In this document: positions 63,218-64,000 of the stretch, one piece after another
Layout of the letters: each line of letters starts with the position of its first letter
Numbering within the stretch: position 1 is the stretch's first letter
Source: Desulfosediminicola flagellatus
GTDB taxonomy: Bacteria; Desulfobacterota; Desulfobulbia; Desulfobulbales; Desulfocapsaceae
Direction: 5' to 3'
NCBI RefSeq assembly: GCF_005116655.2
Contig: NZ_CP050698.1
Coordinates: 5,722,501 to 5,786,500 of the forward strand
Length of the DNA stretch: 64,000 nt
Notes under the pieces: generated by a model
What the model saw: the letters and a program-made list of their open reading frames with translations, nothing else
What the model was told of the DNA's origin: nothing
The model's database searches: none
Made by a program: the position numbers and the translations under genes

Positions 63218-63649
63218 ATGTTTAAATTATTCTACACAATTTTTTTTACAGCTTTGTTAATATGGGCTGATAATGCTCTTGCTGAGCAGGGGAAAGGCTT
63301 GAATGTTATTGTCACCTCTGCGGACAGGCAAACACAAATGATGGCGATGGTATTGTCTGTTGAGACCATGAAAGAGCATGACAAAGAAATTAATATAGTT
63401 CTGTGTGGCGCTGCGGGTGATTTAGCATTGCAGTCAACTAATACTGAAACCTTATTGCCTCCAAAAAAATCACCAACCATGTTACTAAACGCGTTGCTGA
63501 AAATGGGGGCTTCTATTGAGATATGCCCTCTTTATCTCCCCAATGCCGGCAAAACCACCAATGATTTAATTGAGGGAATTACAGTAGCAAAGCCTCCAGT
63601 TGTAGCAGGTAAACTACTCGACATGAACTATCAAAATCTAACATTCTGA
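63218..63649 (+). CDS. Secreted DsrE-like protein
   Basis: 143 residues with a signal peptide (YTIFFTALLIWADNALAEQ). The rest has the DsrE/DsrF-like pattern: LNVIVTSADRQTQMMAMVLSVE, INIVLCGAAGDLAL, SPTMLLNALLKMGASIEICPLYLPN. Two Cys remain, near 69 and 104; the second sits where DsrE-type proteins often carry their active Cys. GGAGG precedes the ATG. Cytoplasmic DsrE proteins relay sulfur; exported single-gene forms are uncharacterised. Confidence 0.8.
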   Translation: MFKLFYTIFFTALLIWADNALAEQGKGLNVIVTSADRQTQMMAMVLSVETMKEHDKEINIVLCGAAGDLALQSTNTETLLPPKKSPTMLLNALLKMGASIEICPLYLPNAGKTTNDLIEGITVAKPPVVAGKLLDMNYQNLTF

Positions 63650-64000
63650 CTGGCAACTTGTGTGAGTACACGGTTAACTCCAACTCATATGTTTTGATTC
63701 AAAGGAAGCTTGTTGAAAGTCAGGTAGTTCTTGCAATCTGACTCGCAACCTTATCCTCATTTGTTGCGAATTTCTAGACAGTATAACCGCTCATTAAAGC
63801 GATACGAAAAATAAGAATCTTTTCAGCTGTCATGTGATCAGATTTTGCCTAAAACCAAAAGTCGACACTACCAGGAACATCTTAACGACACCAATTAGGA
63901 ACTCATTTAACCTTGCCAGTGATAAGCTTTTATTGCTGAGATAAATGCACGACTAGTGTTTTCACATACTGATATTCAGCTCGTTTATTTCTGAAAATTG
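63650..64000. other. Intergenic region at window end
   Basis: About 350 bp with no open frame or structured element that I can support. Confidence 0.5.

Overview
The window looks like chromosome from a Desulfobacterota-type anaerobe, probably a marine or sediment sulfate reducer. This is inferred from gene content: PocR/PAS hybrid kinases, a nitrogenase-associated ArsC-like protein, a double-cubane 2-hydroxyacyl-CoA dehydratase relative, a secreted DsrE-like protein, a diheme peroxidase and many ABC uptake systems. There is no rRNA, intact tRNA or CRISPR array to place it better. Base composition is moderate over most of the window, visibly richer in G+C over about 24.4-35.4 kb, and AT-rich from about 59 kb onward.

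Layout. 0-2.5 kb: a CHASE4 membrane sensor cut by the window edge, a 54-bp perfect palindrome, and three small genes. 2.9-13.4 kb: a leftward cluster of three transglutaminase-like proteins, one stand-alone circularly permuted ATP-grasp, one stand-alone alpha-E protein and one ATP-grasp/alpha-E fusion. This is the predicted amidoligase/peptide-synthesis system type whose product is unknown. 14.3-21 kb: a TPR O-GlcNAc-transferase-like (SPINDLY) gene with a Cys-cluster protein, divergent from a TPR radical-SAM/SPASM gene that is followed by a large secreted Cys-rich repeat protein with 624-bp tandem DNA repeats. 21.9-24.1 kb: a PocR-PAS hybrid histidine kinase. 24.4-26.6 kb: galT-galK. 26.9-35.4 kb: an IclR-regulated catabolic operon (class III aminotransferase, polar amino-acid ABC importer, 3-oxoacid CoA-transferase A/B, M20 deacylase, thiolase). 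Its enzymes together fit breakdown of an (N-acylated) beta-amino acid.

36-46.4 kb: a leftward array starting with a double-cubane-type HgdB-family protein and a DUF3798 binding protein with its sugar/nucleoside-class ABC transporter, then a PPC/DUF296 protein and a complete ECF transporter. 47-52 kb: a Dpp/Nik-type five-gene importer. 52.4-56.7 kb: a PAS protein with a C-terminal Cys motif, then a GntR regulator with hydroxypyruvate isomerase and tartronate semialdehyde reductase. 57-63 kb: a decayed accessory zone (Fic-like remnant, tRNA-3'-end-like fragment, IS21-type and rve-type transposase relics, an AT-rich sulfotransferase) around an intact diheme cytochrome c peroxidase. The window ends with a secreted DsrE-like protein.

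A dispersed element of about 146 bp with terminal inverted repeats (MITE-like) occurs twice intact and several times in pieces, once inside the transglutaminase cluster. Several hairpins sit at gene ends, including just downstream of two ABC binding-protein genes.
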